Assembly (NCBI RefSeq): GCF_003626915.1
Contig: NZ_CP032570.1
Coordinates: forward strand, 2,045,001-2,109,000
From: Tsuneonella amylolytica
Lineage (GTDB): Bacteria; Pseudomonadota; Alphaproteobacteria; Sphingomonadales; Sphingomonadaceae
Reading direction: 5' to 3'
DNA length: 64,000 bases
Position 1 is the first letter of the stretch. Each line of letters begins with the position of its first letter. Below, one piece after another: positions 45,584 to 54,839 of this stretch. The position numbers and the translations under genes were made by a program. The notes below the pieces were generated by a model that saw nothing but the letters and a program-made list of their open reading frames with translations, made no database searches and was not told the origin of the DNA.

Positions 45584-46630
45584 TCACCGCGCCTTCGGGT
45601 TGTGCCGGCCGAGCCACAACCTGGTCACCAATCGGCTGGCCGCGTTCGAATACCGGCTGCTGGCGACGAGATCGTAGGCGACCGCGCTGCCGCCCTTGCC
45701 GACGAGCGCAAGGCCGACGACGGCCGCGAAGTTGACGAGCTTGCCGGGGAGAGCGGCAACCGTCTTCGCCATCAGCCGGGCCGGTCCGTTCAGTCGCTTG
45801 GCAAGGAAGCGGTCGTATTCCGCTCGCGAATAGGCACCGAGCGCACGGTAGCCGACGAGCCACGCGATGCTGCGCCAGGGCTCGCGCGGCACGACCGCCT
45901 TCTTCGCACGGTTGGAATACCCGCCGAAGCCCCAGACGAGGTCCGGCCACTTGAACGCCCAGATCTCGAAACTGCGCGCTTGCCACATCGAATTGCCGGC
46001 GCGGATGCGGATGAGCGGTTCGGCCAGCACTTTGGCCCGGGCGATGCCCGGCGTCTGGAAGATCACTCCGGCGTGGATGAACAGCGATCCGTAGTAGGGT
46101 TCGCGCTGACGCGCCTCCCACAGCGCTTTGCGAACGACGACCCCGCCGATGAAGGTGAGGTTGTAGCCGGTATCGGCCAGCAGGCGATCGGCATCCTGCG
46201 GGCCATAGGCGCGCGTCCCCGCGAACGGCAGGCGGCTTTCGCGCAGCGTTCGCGTGACGGACAGGTCGCGCACTTCGGAATCGACGACAAGCAGGTCGGG
46301 GTCGTCGTCCGCCAGCACTTCCAGGACGCGGTCGATGGCGCCGGGTGCGGGCAGATCGTCGTCGGGGAAGAGCCAGACGTGGTCCCCGCGCGCGTAGCCG
46401 ACGGCCTTGTCGTAGTCGCCGTCGACGCCCGAATTCTCGGTCTCGCGGTAATAGCGGATCGGCTGCGCGGGGTCGAGGAAGGGGCGCACCGCGCCCTCGG
46501 TATCGTCGGGCGAGGCGCCGTCGACGACGACGATCTCGACCCCGGGGCGCAGCTGACGGGCGAGCGCCTCCAGCGTCTCGCCGATGAAACCGGCCCGGTT
46601 GAAGGTGGCGATGCAGATCGACAGCTTCAT
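45584..46630 (-). CDS. Family-2 glycosyltransferase
   Basis: 348 residues. The GT-A start LSICIATFNRAGFIGETL, the VVDGASPDDT motif and the DxD-like PDDDLPAPGAI site show a retaining-fold GT2 of the abequosyl/deoxysugar transferase type. A hydrophobic C-terminal patch may touch the membrane. It would add the operon's deoxysugar or another residue to an undecaprenyl-linked repeat unit. It is 3 bp after the FkbM gene. Confidence 0.85.
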   Translation of the reverse strand: MKLSICIATFNRAGFIGETLEALARQLRPGVEIVVVDGASPDDTEGAVRPFLDPAQPIRYYRETENSGVDGDYDKAVGYARGDHVWLFPDDDLPAPGAIDRVLEVLADDDPDLLVVDSEVRDLSVTRTLRESRLPFAGTRAYGPQDADRLLADTGYNLTFIGGVVVRKALWEARQREPYYGSLFIHAGVIFQTPGIARAKVLAEPLIRIRAGNSMWQARSFEIWAFKWPDLVWGFGGYSNRAKKAVVPREPWRSIAWLVGYRALGAYSRAEYDRFLAKRLNGPARLMAKTVAALPGKLVNFAAVVGLALVGKGGSAVAYDLVASSRYSNAASRLVTRLWLGRHNPKAR

Positions 46631-46633
46631 GGG

Positions 46634-47434
46634 TCAGCCGCGCCGTCCGCCCAGCAGCAGGTTACGCACCGCCATCGCGCCCGGGACGCGCTTGAGGATG
46701 GGGGCTACGGGTGTCGCGGCCCTCAGCAGCAACGCGACCGCGCGGCCGTAGACCATCGAGGGGTAGTAGGCGGCGCGGCGCAGCGGGCCGGCGAGTTCGG
46801 TATCCCCGCGATGCGCGTACCAGTCGTTCACGCCTGTGCGGCGGAAGCGAACATAGCCGCCGGCCTCGAGGTGATCCTTCACCGAACCTTCGCCCAGCGA
46901 GGCGTTGTCCTCGATGATGAGGATGCGCGGCCGCCAGCGATCGAGCGAGAAGCCCTTCAGCATCTCAAGTTCGTGCCCCTCGACGTCGATCGAGACGAAG
47001 TCGATGGGCCTCGCCACGGCCGCCTCTTCCAGGATCGCATCCATCGTCCGCGTCGCGACCTCGACCGGCTCGGTGCGAAAGCCATGATCCTGGAGGATCT
47101 CGGCCGCCTTGCCGCTGTCGCCGAGCGCGGACACCGCGTGCGATCCTTCCGCCCCGACCGCGATCTGGAGGACGGCCGTTCCCGGCGCGCTCGAAGCGGC
47201 GCATTCGAACAGCATCGCTGCACGCTTGGTGCGGATTTCCGCGCACAGAGACGGGTTGGGCTCAACGAGGATGCATTCCCAACCGAGTTTCTCGAAGTGC
47301 AGGGTGGTGCTGCCGTCGACACCGTTGTTCGCGCCGACCTCGATCGCGAAACCGTCGCGCTTGCCGCCGAAAATCTTCTCGAGGCCGCGATCCTCGCCGA
47401 ACTGCGAGTAATAGGGGATCGGAGCCGTCGTCAC
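46634..47434 (-). CDS. FkbM-family SAM methyltransferase
   Basis: 266 residues from a GTG start overlapping the flippase stop (GTGA). The pattern SQFGEDRGLEKIF, FAIEVGANNGVDGSTTLHFEKLGWECILVEPNP, and DFVSIDVEGHELEMLKGF is typical of FkbM O-methyltransferases. In polysaccharide clusters they methylate sugar hydroxyls. The C-terminal 70 residues after the fold are basic and hydrophobic and may hold it to the membrane. Confidence 0.85.
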   Translation of the reverse strand: MTTAPIPYYSQFGEDRGLEKIFGGKRDGFAIEVGANNGVDGSTTLHFEKLGWECILVEPNPSLCAEIRTKRAAMLFECAASSAPGTAVLQIAVGAEGSHAVSALGDSGKAAEILQDHGFRTEPVEVATRTMDAILEEAAVARPIDFVSIDVEGHELEMLKGFSLDRWRPRILIIEDNASLGEGSVKDHLEAGGYVRFRRTGVNDWYAHRGDTELAGPLRRAAYYPSMVYGRAVALLLRAATPVAPILKRVPGAMAVRNLLLGGRRG

Positions 47435-49029
47435 CGCGCTGCGCCCCCGCGTCCCCCGGTGCCCGCGCCCGGCACGAACAGAGTGCGTGCGAAGGCGCGC
47501 AGATCGGGCGTCGTCCAAAGCACGATCGCGAAGGCGGCCGCCGCGAGGATGGCACCGAGCGCCGCCGCTGCGAGTTCGGGCAGGCCGGCCGACCGCAGCG
47601 CGTATCCGCCGCCGCCCACCACGATAAGGCTGATCAAGAACGGTCCCCCGACGTCTCCCGCAAGCCAGCGCGAACCGGTTCCGGGCAGCAGTGAGCGGTG
47701 GGTAATCCACGTTCCGAAAAATAGATAGAGCGTGTTGAGGATCGCCCACGCCATCGCCCCACCGAGGATGCCGAACCGCGTGGCCAGCACGATCAGCACC
47801 GGCACGAACACGGCGAGCAGGATCACGTTGATCAGCATCGGCAACCGCGATTGCCCGAATGCCAGCTGCAGGGCGTAGGGAAAGTGCATCGCGCAGTTGA
47901 ACGCGGTGCCGACCATCAGCAGGACGACGACCCAGAAAACACTGGCCGCGAGCGCCGCATCGCCCGTCCAGATCGCGAAGATCGGGCCCGAGAAGACCGC
48001 CACGAAGAACGCGGCGGGAAAGACGATGCCCATGAGCAGCCGGGTGCCGTGGCGATAGAGCGCCTCGATCTCGGCAGTCGCGTCCGCCGCGTGGAGGGCG
48101 GAGATGCGCGGGTAGATTACGTTGAAGGCCGGCGCGGTGAGGACGTAGAGGCTGCGCGCCGCGATCCAGGCGAGCGTGTAGCGCCCGACATCGGCGAGCG
48201 GGGCGATCTTGCTCAGTACGATCTTGTCGCTCTGTACGAAGATCGCGCCGAGGATGGCGGTGACCGCAAGTCCGGCCGAAAAGCGCCAGATCCGTTTGAG
48301 GCCACCAAAATCGAAGCGCGTTCGGCCTGCGTCCGGCTTCGCGCCCGGCACCGCCAGTATCCGCCATACCGCGCTGCGGACCGCGAGCACGTTGAGCGCG
48401 GCGATGGCCGCCTGCCAGGCGAAGAACGCCTCGATCGTCGGCGACACGAACGCGAGGACGGCGAGCACCCCGACCTGGGCCAGCGTCACCATCGCGATCT
48501 CGATCCCGCTCGCCAGCCCCAGCCGGCGCGCTCCGATCAGCGCGCCCAGATACAGCCCCAACGGGAAGCGCAACGCGATGGTGAGACCCATCAGCGCGAC
48601 CACCGTCGCCAGCCGCGACGGGTCGATGGTGGAATCGAGCCACGACACCGCGAGCCAGGGCGACAGCAGCCACATGGCCCCGCCGATCAGGACCGCGACG
48701 ATCCAGTACCCCGCCGCGAGCGTGTGGAGCAGGTTCCGCACCGCGATCCGCTCGTCGTCCCGGGAAGCGCGCGCGACCTCCCGGTTGATCGATTGCGACA
48801 GCCCCAGGTCGAGGACGGCAAACATCGCCTGCAGCGCGATGTAGAAGCCGATCAGGCCGTAAGCTTCGACACCCAGGAAATGGAGATAGGCCGGGACCGT
48901 CGCGATCGTGACGATGGCGGTCCATGCGGTGCTGGCGACGCCGGCGGCGAGGCTCCACCCCAGCGCCGGCTCACGCGCGCTGGCATCGGCGATCGAACCC
49001 CTGTCCGAACCGTCATTCGAACTGTTCAT
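47431..49029 (-). CDS. Wzx-type polysaccharide flippase
   Basis: 532 residues with about 12-14 transmembrane helices, matching the MOP-superfamily polysaccharide exporters: a conserved [16 protein letters not shown] loop after helix 2 and the [25 protein letters not shown] segment in the second half. It flips lipid-linked repeat units across the inner membrane. Its start overlaps the end of gmd by 17 bp. No Wzy polymerase or Wzz is in this operon. Confidence 0.87.
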   Translation of the reverse strand: MNSSNDGSDRGSIADASAREPALGWSLAAGVASTAWTAIVTIATVPAYLHFLGVEAYGLIGFYIALQAMFAVLDLGLSQSINREVARASRDDERIAVRNLLHTLAAGYWIVAVLIGGAMWLLSPWLAVSWLDSTIDPSRLATVVALMGLTIALRFPLGLYLGALIGARRLGLASGIEIAMVTLAQVGVLAVLAFVSPTIEAFFAWQAAIAALNVLAVRSAVWRILAVPGAKPDAGRTRFDFGGLKRIWRFSAGLAVTAILGAIFVQSDKIVLSKIAPLADVGRYTLAWIAARSLYVLTAPAFNVIYPRISALHAADATAEIEALYRHGTRLLMGIVFPAAFFVAVFSGPIFAIWTGDAALAASVFWVVVLLMVGTAFNCAMHFPYALQLAFGQSRLPMLINVILLAVFVPVLIVLATRFGILGGAMAWAILNTLYLFFGTWITHRSLLPGTGSRWLAGDVGGPFLISLIVVGGGGYALRSAGLPELAAAALGAILAAAAFAIVLWTTPDLRAFARTLFVPGAGTGGRGGAAR

Positions 49030-50107
49030 GGACCTGGTAGCCGTGCTTCTTGACCAGCTGGTCCCGCTCCGCGGATTTCAGGTCTTCGCGCACCATTTCC
49101 GACACCAGTTCGGCGAACGATGTCTTCGGCTCCCAGCCCAGCTTCGCGCGCGCCTTGCTGGCGTCGCCGAGCAGAGTCTCGACCTCGGACGGGCGGAAGT
49201 ATCGCGGATCGACGCGGACGATCGGGCGGCCGGACGCATCGCAGCCGGTCTCCTCCAGCCCTTCGCCCCGCCACGTGATGTCGATCCCCAGTTCCTTGCC
49301 GGCGATGGTCACGAACTCGCGCACGCTGTGCTGGACGCCGGTGGCGACGACGAAGTCCTCCGGCTCTTCCTGCTGCAGCATCTGCCACATCGCCTCGACG
49401 TAGTCGCGGGCATGGCCCCAGTCGCGCCGGGCGTCGAGGTTGCCGAGATAGAGCGTTTCCTGCAGCCCCAGCTTGATGCGGGCGAGGCCGCGAGTGATCT
49501 TGCGTGTGACGAAGTTCTCGCCGCGCACGGGGGACTCGTGATTGAACAGGATTCCGTTGCAGGCGTAGATCCCGTACGCCTCGCGGTAGTTGACCGTGAT
49601 CCAGTAGGAATAGAGCTTCGCCACGCCGTAGGGGGAGCGCGGGTAGAACGGCGTCGTTTCCGACTGCGGGGTCTCCTGCACCTTGCCGAACAGTTCGGAC
49701 GTCGATGCCTGGTAGAACCGCGTGTGCTTCTCCATGCCCAGGATGCGGATCGCCTCGAGCAGGCGCAATGTGCCGAGCGCGTCCGAATTGGCGGTGTACA
49801 CCGGTTCCTCGAACGACACGGCGACGTGGCTCTGCGCCGCAAGATTGTAGATTTCGTCCGGCTTCGTTTGCTGGATCACGCGGATGAGGTTGCTCGAATC
49901 CGTTACGTCGCCGTGATGGAGGAAGAAGCGGACGTCCTCCTCGTGGGGGTCGCGGTATAGGTGGTCGATGCGCACGGTGTTGAACAGCGACGCGCGCCGC
50001 TTGATACCGTGCACGACGTAGCCCTTGGAGATGAGGAGGGCGGTGAGGTAGGCGCCGTCCTGGCCTGTCACGCCGGTGACCAGTGCGACCTTGCCGTTCT
50101 TCTTCAT
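49013..50107 (-). CDS. gmd: GDP-mannose 4,6-dehydratase
   Basis: 364 residues, the normal size. It has [12 protein letters not shown] (NADP site), [16 protein letters not shown], the catalytic T-S-E-L-F with [10 protein letters not shown] (Tyr and Lys), [16 protein letters not shown] and [21 protein letters not shown]. It makes GDP-4-keto-6-deoxy-D-mannose, the branch point to fucose, rhamnose, perosamine and C-methylated sugars. It is the first gene of the six-gene operon. No fucose synthase or perosamine aminotransferase accompanies it. Confidence 0.96.
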   Translation of the reverse strand: MKKNGKVALVTGVTGQDGAYLTALLISKGYVVHGIKRRASLFNTVRIDHLYRDPHEEDVRFFLHHGDVTDSSNLIRVIQQTKPDEIYNLAAQSHVAVSFEEPVYTANSDALGTLRLLEAIRILGMEKHTRFYQASTSELFGKVQETPQSETTPFYPRSPYGVAKLYSYWITVNYREAYGIYACNGILFNHESPVRGENFVTRKITRGLARIKLGLQETLYLGNLDARRDWGHARDYVEAMWQMLQQEEPEDFVVATGVQHSVREFVTIAGKELGIDITWRGEGLEETGCDASGRPIVRVDPRYFRPSEVETLLGDASKARAKLGWEPKTSFAELVSEMVREDLKSAERDQLVKKHGYQVHEQFE

Positions 50108-50317
50108 GGGATCCCCGCTTGCATGCGCCAGGGCGCGTGTCCGCGATGCATAGGCAAATGCCGCGCGAAATCACAACGCCCGGCCCGGGTTTGTCCCGAC
50201 ATAATCGGCATTGCCCGCCGCCCGCCCCTGGTGGCAATAGGGGGCGCTCGATCCCATATCGCCGGGGATGACCGAGAACCGTTCCGATCGCGACCCCGCC
50301 CCCGCCGGGCTGGCGGC

Positions 50318-50812
50318 GTGAGACCCCGACCGCTCCCCGCCGCGCCGGGCCAGGAAAGCGTGTGGGCTTTCCCGCGCCCCGCCATCGCGGAACCGACCTC
50401 CGCGCACGTCCGGATCGAGCACGCGGGCCGGGTCGTCGCCGACAGCAACGGCACCGTCCGCACCCTCGAGACGAGCCATCCTCCCAGCTACTACATTCCG
50501 CCCGCCGACATCGCGCCCGGAGTGCTGCAGCGCGCAAGCGGCGGATCGTTCTGCGAATGGAAGGGGCATGCCGTCTACTGGGATGTCGTGCTGGGCGACA
50601 TCGTCCTGCCGCGGGTCGGGTGGAGCTATCCCGATCCCACACGCGCCTTTGCGTCGCTGCGCGATCATGTCGCCTTCTACGCCGGCCCGTTCGACCGGTG
50701 CAGCGTCGACGGCGAGATCGCGGTGCCGCAGCCCGGCCAGTTCTACGGCGGCTGGATCACCAGCCGCTATGCCGGTCCCTTCAAGGGCGTACCGGGAAGC
50801 ATGGGGTGGTGA
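50318..50812 (+). CDS. DUF427 family protein
   Basis: 164 residues from GTG 50318; the frame is open further upstream, but similarity begins at RPRPLPAAPGQESVW. The beta-rich DUF427 pattern is clear (VRIEHAGRVVADSNGTVRTLETSHPPSYYIPPADI, then CEWKGHAVYWDV, FYGGWITSRYAGPFKG). The function of the family is unknown. The ABC1 kinase starts 4 bp later, so they are co-transcribed. Confidence 0.85.
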   Translation: MRPRPLPAAPGQESVWAFPRPAIAEPTSAHVRIEHAGRVVADSNGTVRTLETSHPPSYYIPPADIAPGVLQRASGGSFCEWKGHAVYWDVVLGDIVLPRVGWSYPDPTRAFASLRDHVAFYAGPFDRCSVDGEIAVPQPGQFYGGWITSRYAGPFKGVPGSMGW

Positions 50813-50816
50813 AGCG

Positions 50817-52184
50817 ATGAGCGACGACGACAGCGGCGGAGACGACAGCGGAGACTGGACCGGGCGCGGCCGTTCGGTGCCGAGCGGGCGATTCTCGCGC
50901 CTCGGCCATTTCGGACGGCTGGCGGGCGGCATCGTGGGCGGCGTCCTGGCAGAAGGGGCGCGCCGCATGGCCGAAGGCGAGCGCCCCCAGCTCCGCGACA
51001 TGCTGCTCACCCCGCGCAACGTAGGGCGGGTGGCCGATCGCCTGTCGCATCTGCGCGGTGCGGCGATGAAGCTCGGCCAGATGATCTCGATGGACGCGGG
51101 CGACATGCTGCCGCCCGAACTGGCCGAGATCATGGCCCGCCTGCGCGAGAACGCCCACCATATGCGGCCCGACCAGCTGCAAAAGGTGTTGGCCCGCGAA
51201 TGGGGCAAGGACTGGCGCACGCGCTTCCGCCGGTTCGAGCCGCGCCCGATGGCGGCGGCCTCGATCGGGCAGGTTCACCGCGCCGTCACGCTCGACGGGC
51301 GGACGCTCGCGATCAAGGTGCAGTACCCGGGCGTGCGCGAAAGCATCGATGCCGATGTCGACAACGTGGCGACCCTGCTGCGCGTGTCCGGCCTGCTGCC
51401 GCGCGAGCTCGACATCGCGCCATTGCTCGAAGCGGCAAAGCGCCAGCTGGCCGAGGAAGCCGACTACCGCCGCGAGGGCGCGCAGATGCAGCTGTTCGGC
51501 AGGCTGCTGGCAGGCGAACCGGGGGTGGTCGTGCCCGAACTCGTGCCCGAGTTCACGACCGACCGGGTGCTCGCAATGACATTCGTGGAAGGCGCGCCGA
51601 TCGAAACGCTGGAAACCGCCCCGCAGGAGACCCGCGACGCCGCCATGCGGACGCTGATCGGGCTCGTGCTGCGCGAGCTGTTCGAGTTCGGCACGATGCA
51701 GACCGATCCCAACTTCGCCAACTACCGCTGGCAGGCGGACACCGGGCGTCTCGTCCTGCTCGACTTCGGCGCGGCGCGAACGGTCGAGCCGGCGACGGTA
51801 GAAGGTTATCGGCGTTTGCTGGAGGCTGGCCTCGCCGGGGATCGCACCGGCGTGCGCGAGGCGGCGCTGGCGGCGGGCTTCATCGGCCCGGGCGCGATCG
51901 AACGGCACGGCGACCGAGTGGACCGCATGATCGACATCATCCTCGGCGAAATGAACCGGGACGGACCCTTCGATTTCGGCGATCGCCGGTTCGTGGGCGT
52001 ACTGCGCGACGAAGGTATGGCCATCGCGCAGGACCGCGCGACGTGGCACCTGCCGCCCAGCGACGTTCTGTTCGTGCAGCGCAAGGTCAGCGGCACCGCG
52101 CTCCTCGCCGCCCGGCTGAAGGCGCGGGTCGATGTGCGTTCGATGCTGCGACCCTTCGTCGAGGAAAGCGACGCGAACGCCTGA
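50817..52184 (+). CDS. ABC1/UbiB/ADCK-family atypical kinase
   Basis: 455 residues. The family's KxGQ motif is at 85-88 (MKLGQMIS). The ASIGQVHRA nucleotide loop, AIKVQYPGV with the lysine, EADYRREG and LVLLDFGAARTV with the DFG aspartate follow. Members have ATPase/kinase-like activity and support quinone or lipid metabolism. The EF-TDP(N)FANY metal site is present. The first 25 residues are acidic and disordered. It is convergent with the RibB-like gene (13 bp apart). Confidence 0.88.
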   Translation: MSDDDSGGDDSGDWTGRGRSVPSGRFSRLGHFGRLAGGIVGGVLAEGARRMAEGERPQLRDMLLTPRNVGRVADRLSHLRGAAMKLGQMISMDAGDMLPPELAEIMARLRENAHHMRPDQLQKVLAREWGKDWRTRFRRFEPRPMAAASIGQVHRAVTLDGRTLAIKVQYPGVRESIDADVDNVATLLRVSGLLPRELDIAPLLEAAKRQLAEEADYRREGAQMQLFGRLLAGEPGVVVPELVPEFTTDRVLAMTFVEGAPIETLETAPQETRDAAMRTLIGLVLRELFEFGTMQTDPNFANYRWQADTGRLVLLDFGAARTVEPATVEGYRRLLEAGLAGDRTGVREAALAAGFIGPGAIERHGDRVDRMIDIILGEMNRDGPFDFGDRRFVGVLRDEGMAIAQDRATWHLPPSDVLFVQRKVSGTALLAARLKARVDVRSMLRPFVEESDANA

Positions 52185-52197
52185 AAGAGAGACCCGT

Positions 52198-52797
52198 CTA
52201 AACTTCGCGTTCGAGCAGGCGGTCGAGCGAGGCGACAGTGAGGCCGTGCTCGGCAACGAGGTTGCCGATGTCGTCGAGGCGGGCCATTTCGCCGTCGTCG
52301 CGCATGATCGAGCAGATGACCGCCGCGTCGCCCACCCCGGCCAGGCGGCACAGTTCGACCGCCGCTTCGGCCGCAGCGGGGCGTTCGCGCACGCCGCCCT
52401 CCGCCGTGATCAGCGGGAAGACGTGGCCGGGCGAGACGATGTCGCTGGCGGTCGCGCCATCGGCCGCCGCGACGGCGATCGTGTGCGCGCGGTCGGCCGC
52501 CGAGATGCCGGTCGATACCCCGCTCGCCGCCTCGATCGAGCGGCCGTGGGGCCGCCCCGACTGGTGCTCGCGCCCGGGGTTGATGAGCTCGATGCCGAGC
52601 CGCACCGCGCGGGCGGGCGTGAGTGCAAGGCACACGAGACCGCGGCCGTGGGTGGCCATGAAATTGACCGCTTCGGGCGTGATGCGGCTCGCCGCGACGC
52701 AGAAGTCGATGTCCCCGCCGCGCAGCCGGTCGCCGGTGAGGACGATCGTCTCGCCCGCCGCCAGCGCGTCCAGCGCGGCCTGCAGCTCGCCGCTCAT
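52198..52797 (-). CDS. RibB-like protein lacking key catalytic acids
   Basis: 199 residues with the fold of 3,4-dihydroxy-2-butanone-4-phosphate synthase: HGRGLVCLALTPARA, EAASGVSTGISAADRAHT, ASDIVSPGHVFPLI. The acidic loop DRENEGD of E. coli RibB reads DRLRGGD here (23-29), so E38 and E40 are replaced by L and G, and the late Glu of CELTNDDG is Ser (CSIMRDDG). The metal site is therefore incomplete, though the GHVFPL histidine stays. It may have a new reaction or bind ribulose phosphate or flavin precursors. Its start overlaps the FMN reductase stop (ATGA), and it ends the sulfoquinovose operon. Confidence 0.78.
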   Translation of the reverse strand: MSGELQAALDALAAGETIVLTGDRLRGGDIDFCVAASRITPEAVNFMATHGRGLVCLALTPARAVRLGIELINPGREHQSGRPHGRSIEAASGVSTGISAADRAHTIAVAAADGATASDIVSPGHVFPLITAEGGVRERPAAAEAAVELCRLAGVGDAAVICSIMRDDGEMARLDDIGNLVAEHGLTVASLDRLLEREV

Positions 52798-53369
52798 TCC
52801 CGGTTCCCCGCCAGCGACAGCGCGCAGGCGCCGCGGAAGGTCTGCCGCCCGACGAGTTCGATCTGCATCCGCGCACGGTCTTCCAGGCATTCGCCGTCGG
52901 GCGAGAACAGGCCGTGGTACACCCGCACCGTCGCGCCCATCGGGGTCGGCCAGCCGCGCAGGGCATGGACCACCGATCGCATGGTCAGGAGAGTGCTCAT
53001 CGTCGCCTGGTCGCCGTAAGCGGTCGCGATCAGGCCCACCGCGCGCCCGTCGAGATAGGGGCGCTCGTCCTTCGCCAGGTCTTCGAGATAATCGAGCGCG
53101 TTCTTGAGCAGGCCCGAAATGCTGCCGTGGTAGCCGGGGGCCGAGATAATAAGCCCGTCGGCCTGGCGCACCGCCTCGACCAGTTCGGCGCCGTCCTCGA
53201 TGCCGTAGCCTTCGCCGCGGTAGTGCGGCAGCGCGCGCAGGTACTCCCCGCCGAACATGGTGGTTTCGGCGCCCGCGTCCGCCGCGACTGCGAGGGCGAG
53301 GGCGAGGGCCTGCTCGGTCGAGCTGCCCGGATGGACGGTGCCGCCGATGCCGACGATACGGGTGGTCAT
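52794..53369 (-). CDS. NAD(P)H-dependent FMN reductase (SsuE-like)
   Basis: 191 residues, flavodoxin-like. GIGGTVHPGSSTEQAL is the FMN-phosphate loop, SAPGYHGSISGLLKNALDYLED is the family signature, and VGLIATAYGDQATMSTL binds the flavin ring. It would supply reduced FMN to the two-component monooxygenase in the same operon, the task done by SmoA in the Agrobacterium sulfo-SMO cluster (a different flavin-reductase fold, as far as I recall). It overlaps both neighbours by ATGA. Confidence 0.87.
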   Translation of the reverse strand: MTTRIVGIGGTVHPGSSTEQALALALAVAADAGAETTMFGGEYLRALPHYRGEGYGIEDGAELVEAVRQADGLIISAPGYHGSISGLLKNALDYLEDLAKDERPYLDGRAVGLIATAYGDQATMSTLLTMRSVVHALRGWPTPMGATVRVYHGLFSPDGECLEDRARMQIELVGRQTFRGACALSLAGNRE

Positions 53370-54835
53370 ATTGCGGCCTCCTGCCGGATGAATTGGTCGA
53401 GCGCCAGCGCTTCCTCGGACGAGAACCGCAGGCCCAGCTTGGTACGCCGCCACAGCACGTCTTCGGCGGAGCGCGCCCATTCACGGGTAATCAGGTGGCG
53501 CACTTCGGCCTCGCACAGGCCGTGGCCGAAATCGCGGCCGGTATCGCCGGCGAAGATCTCGAACGCCGCGGTGCCGTAGGCGCGCACGATGCGGTACGCG
53601 TGCTCGGCGAACGTAGGAAATTCGCGGGCGAAGCGCGCTTCGAGCGCGGGCGCCCCCTCGACCGGGAAATCGCCCCCGGGAAGCGCGGCGGTGCCCGTCC
53701 ACCCGTCGCTGGTCAGCACCGGCAGCCGGCCAGCGAGCTTGTCGACAGCTTCTTCGGCGAGATGGCGATAGGTCGTGATTTTCCCGCCATAGACGGTGAG
53801 GATCGGCGCGCCCGCGTCTTCGTCCGAAAGATCGAGCTCGTACCCGCGCGTCGCCGCCTCGGGCTTGCCCGATCCGTCGTCGACCAGCGGGCGAACACCG
53901 GCATAGGTCCACACGACGTCCGCCGGCTCCACCGGCTCGCGGAAGAAGCGGCTCGCCCCCTCGCACAGGTAGGCGATCTCCTCCGCGCTCGCCTCCACCG
54001 GCCCGCCGTGGTGGTCGGCGTCGGTCGTGCCGATCAGGGTGAAGGCGCACTCGTAGGGGATGGCGAAGAAGATGCGTCCGTCGGGCAGCTGGAAGAAATA
54101 GGCGAACGGATGATCGAACTTACGGCGCACGACGATGTGCGATCCGCGCACCTGCCGCATCTTGCGGTCGGGGCGGAGGTCGCTGCCCTCCAGCACGTCG
54201 AGCACGTGCGGCCCCGCGGCGTTGACGATGGCCTTGGCGAGAAACGTCGTGCCGCCGGCTTCGATCGCCCAGTGAGCACCGGCGCGCCGCAATGCGGTGA
54301 CCGGGCAGCGCGTGCGGACCTCGGCGCCGCGGTCGGCAGCGTCGCGGGCGTTGAGGACCACCAGCCGCGCGTCATCCACCCAGCAATCGGAATAGGCGAA
54401 GGCGCTCGTGAATTCCGGCTTCAGCGGCGCGCCTGCGACGTGCCGCGTCAGGTCGATCGTCTTCGTGGCCGGCAGGCGCTTGCGGCCGCCGATGTGGTCG
54501 TAGAGGAACAGCCCCGCGCGCAGCAGCCAGCGCGGGCGCAGGCCGTCGACGTAGGGCAGCACAAAGCGCATCGGCCAGGCGATATGCGGCGCGATCCCGA
54601 GCAGGACCTCGCGCTCCTTCAGGCTCTCGCGCACGAGGCCGAACTCGTAGTGTTCGAGGTAGCGCAGGCCCCCGTGGATCAGCTTGGTCGACTTCGACGA
54701 CGTGCCGCTGGCGAGGTCGCCGGCCTCCAGCAGCAGCACGCGCGCGCCCCTGCCGGCCGCATCGCGGGCGATGCCGCAGCCGTTTACCCCGCCGCCGATC
54801 ACGGCAAGGTCGTAGAGGGGGGCGGGATCGGTCAA
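53366..54835 (-). CDS. glpD: Aerobic glycerol-3-phosphate dehydrogenase
   Basis: 489 residues, FAD-dependent. The dinucleotide motif is IGGGVNGCGIARDAAGRG (13-30). SSKSTKLIHGGLRYLE and TIVNAAGPHV-like and RGSHIVV blocks follow, then YAGVRPLVDDG and the C-terminal domain (VRHLITREWARSAEDVLWRRTKLGL). It oxidises glycerol 3-phosphate to dihydroxyacetone phosphate at the inner membrane and passes electrons to ubiquinone. Its place in this operon makes sense if the glycosidase frees glycerol from sulfoquinovosyl glycerol; a glycerol kinase would be needed from elsewhere. Confidence 0.95.
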   Translation of the reverse strand: MTDPAPLYDLAVIGGGVNGCGIARDAAGRGARVLLLEAGDLASGTSSKSTKLIHGGLRYLEHYEFGLVRESLKEREVLLGIAPHIAWPMRFVLPYVDGLRPRWLLRAGLFLYDHIGGRKRLPATKTIDLTRHVAGAPLKPEFTSAFAYSDCWVDDARLVVLNARDAADRGAEVRTRCPVTALRRAGAHWAIEAGGTTFLAKAIVNAAGPHVLDVLEGSDLRPDRKMRQVRGSHIVVRRKFDHPFAYFFQLPDGRIFFAIPYECAFTLIGTTDADHHGGPVEASAEEIAYLCEGASRFFREPVEPADVVWTYAGVRPLVDDGSGKPEAATRGYELDLSDEDAGAPILTVYGGKITTYRHLAEEAVDKLAGRLPVLTSDGWTGTAALPGGDFPVEGAPALEARFAREFPTFAEHAYRIVRAYGTAAFEIFAGDTGRDFGHGLCEAEVRHLITREWARSAEDVLWRRTKLGLRFSSEEALALDQFIRQEAAI

Positions 54836-54839
54836 GACG

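Noticed and set aside
45542-47728. 728-codon open frame on the plus strand
   Set aside because: It covers three well-supported minus-strand genes (glycosyltransferase, FkbM methyltransferase, end of the flippase) and its product is low-complexity, rich in Arg and Gly.
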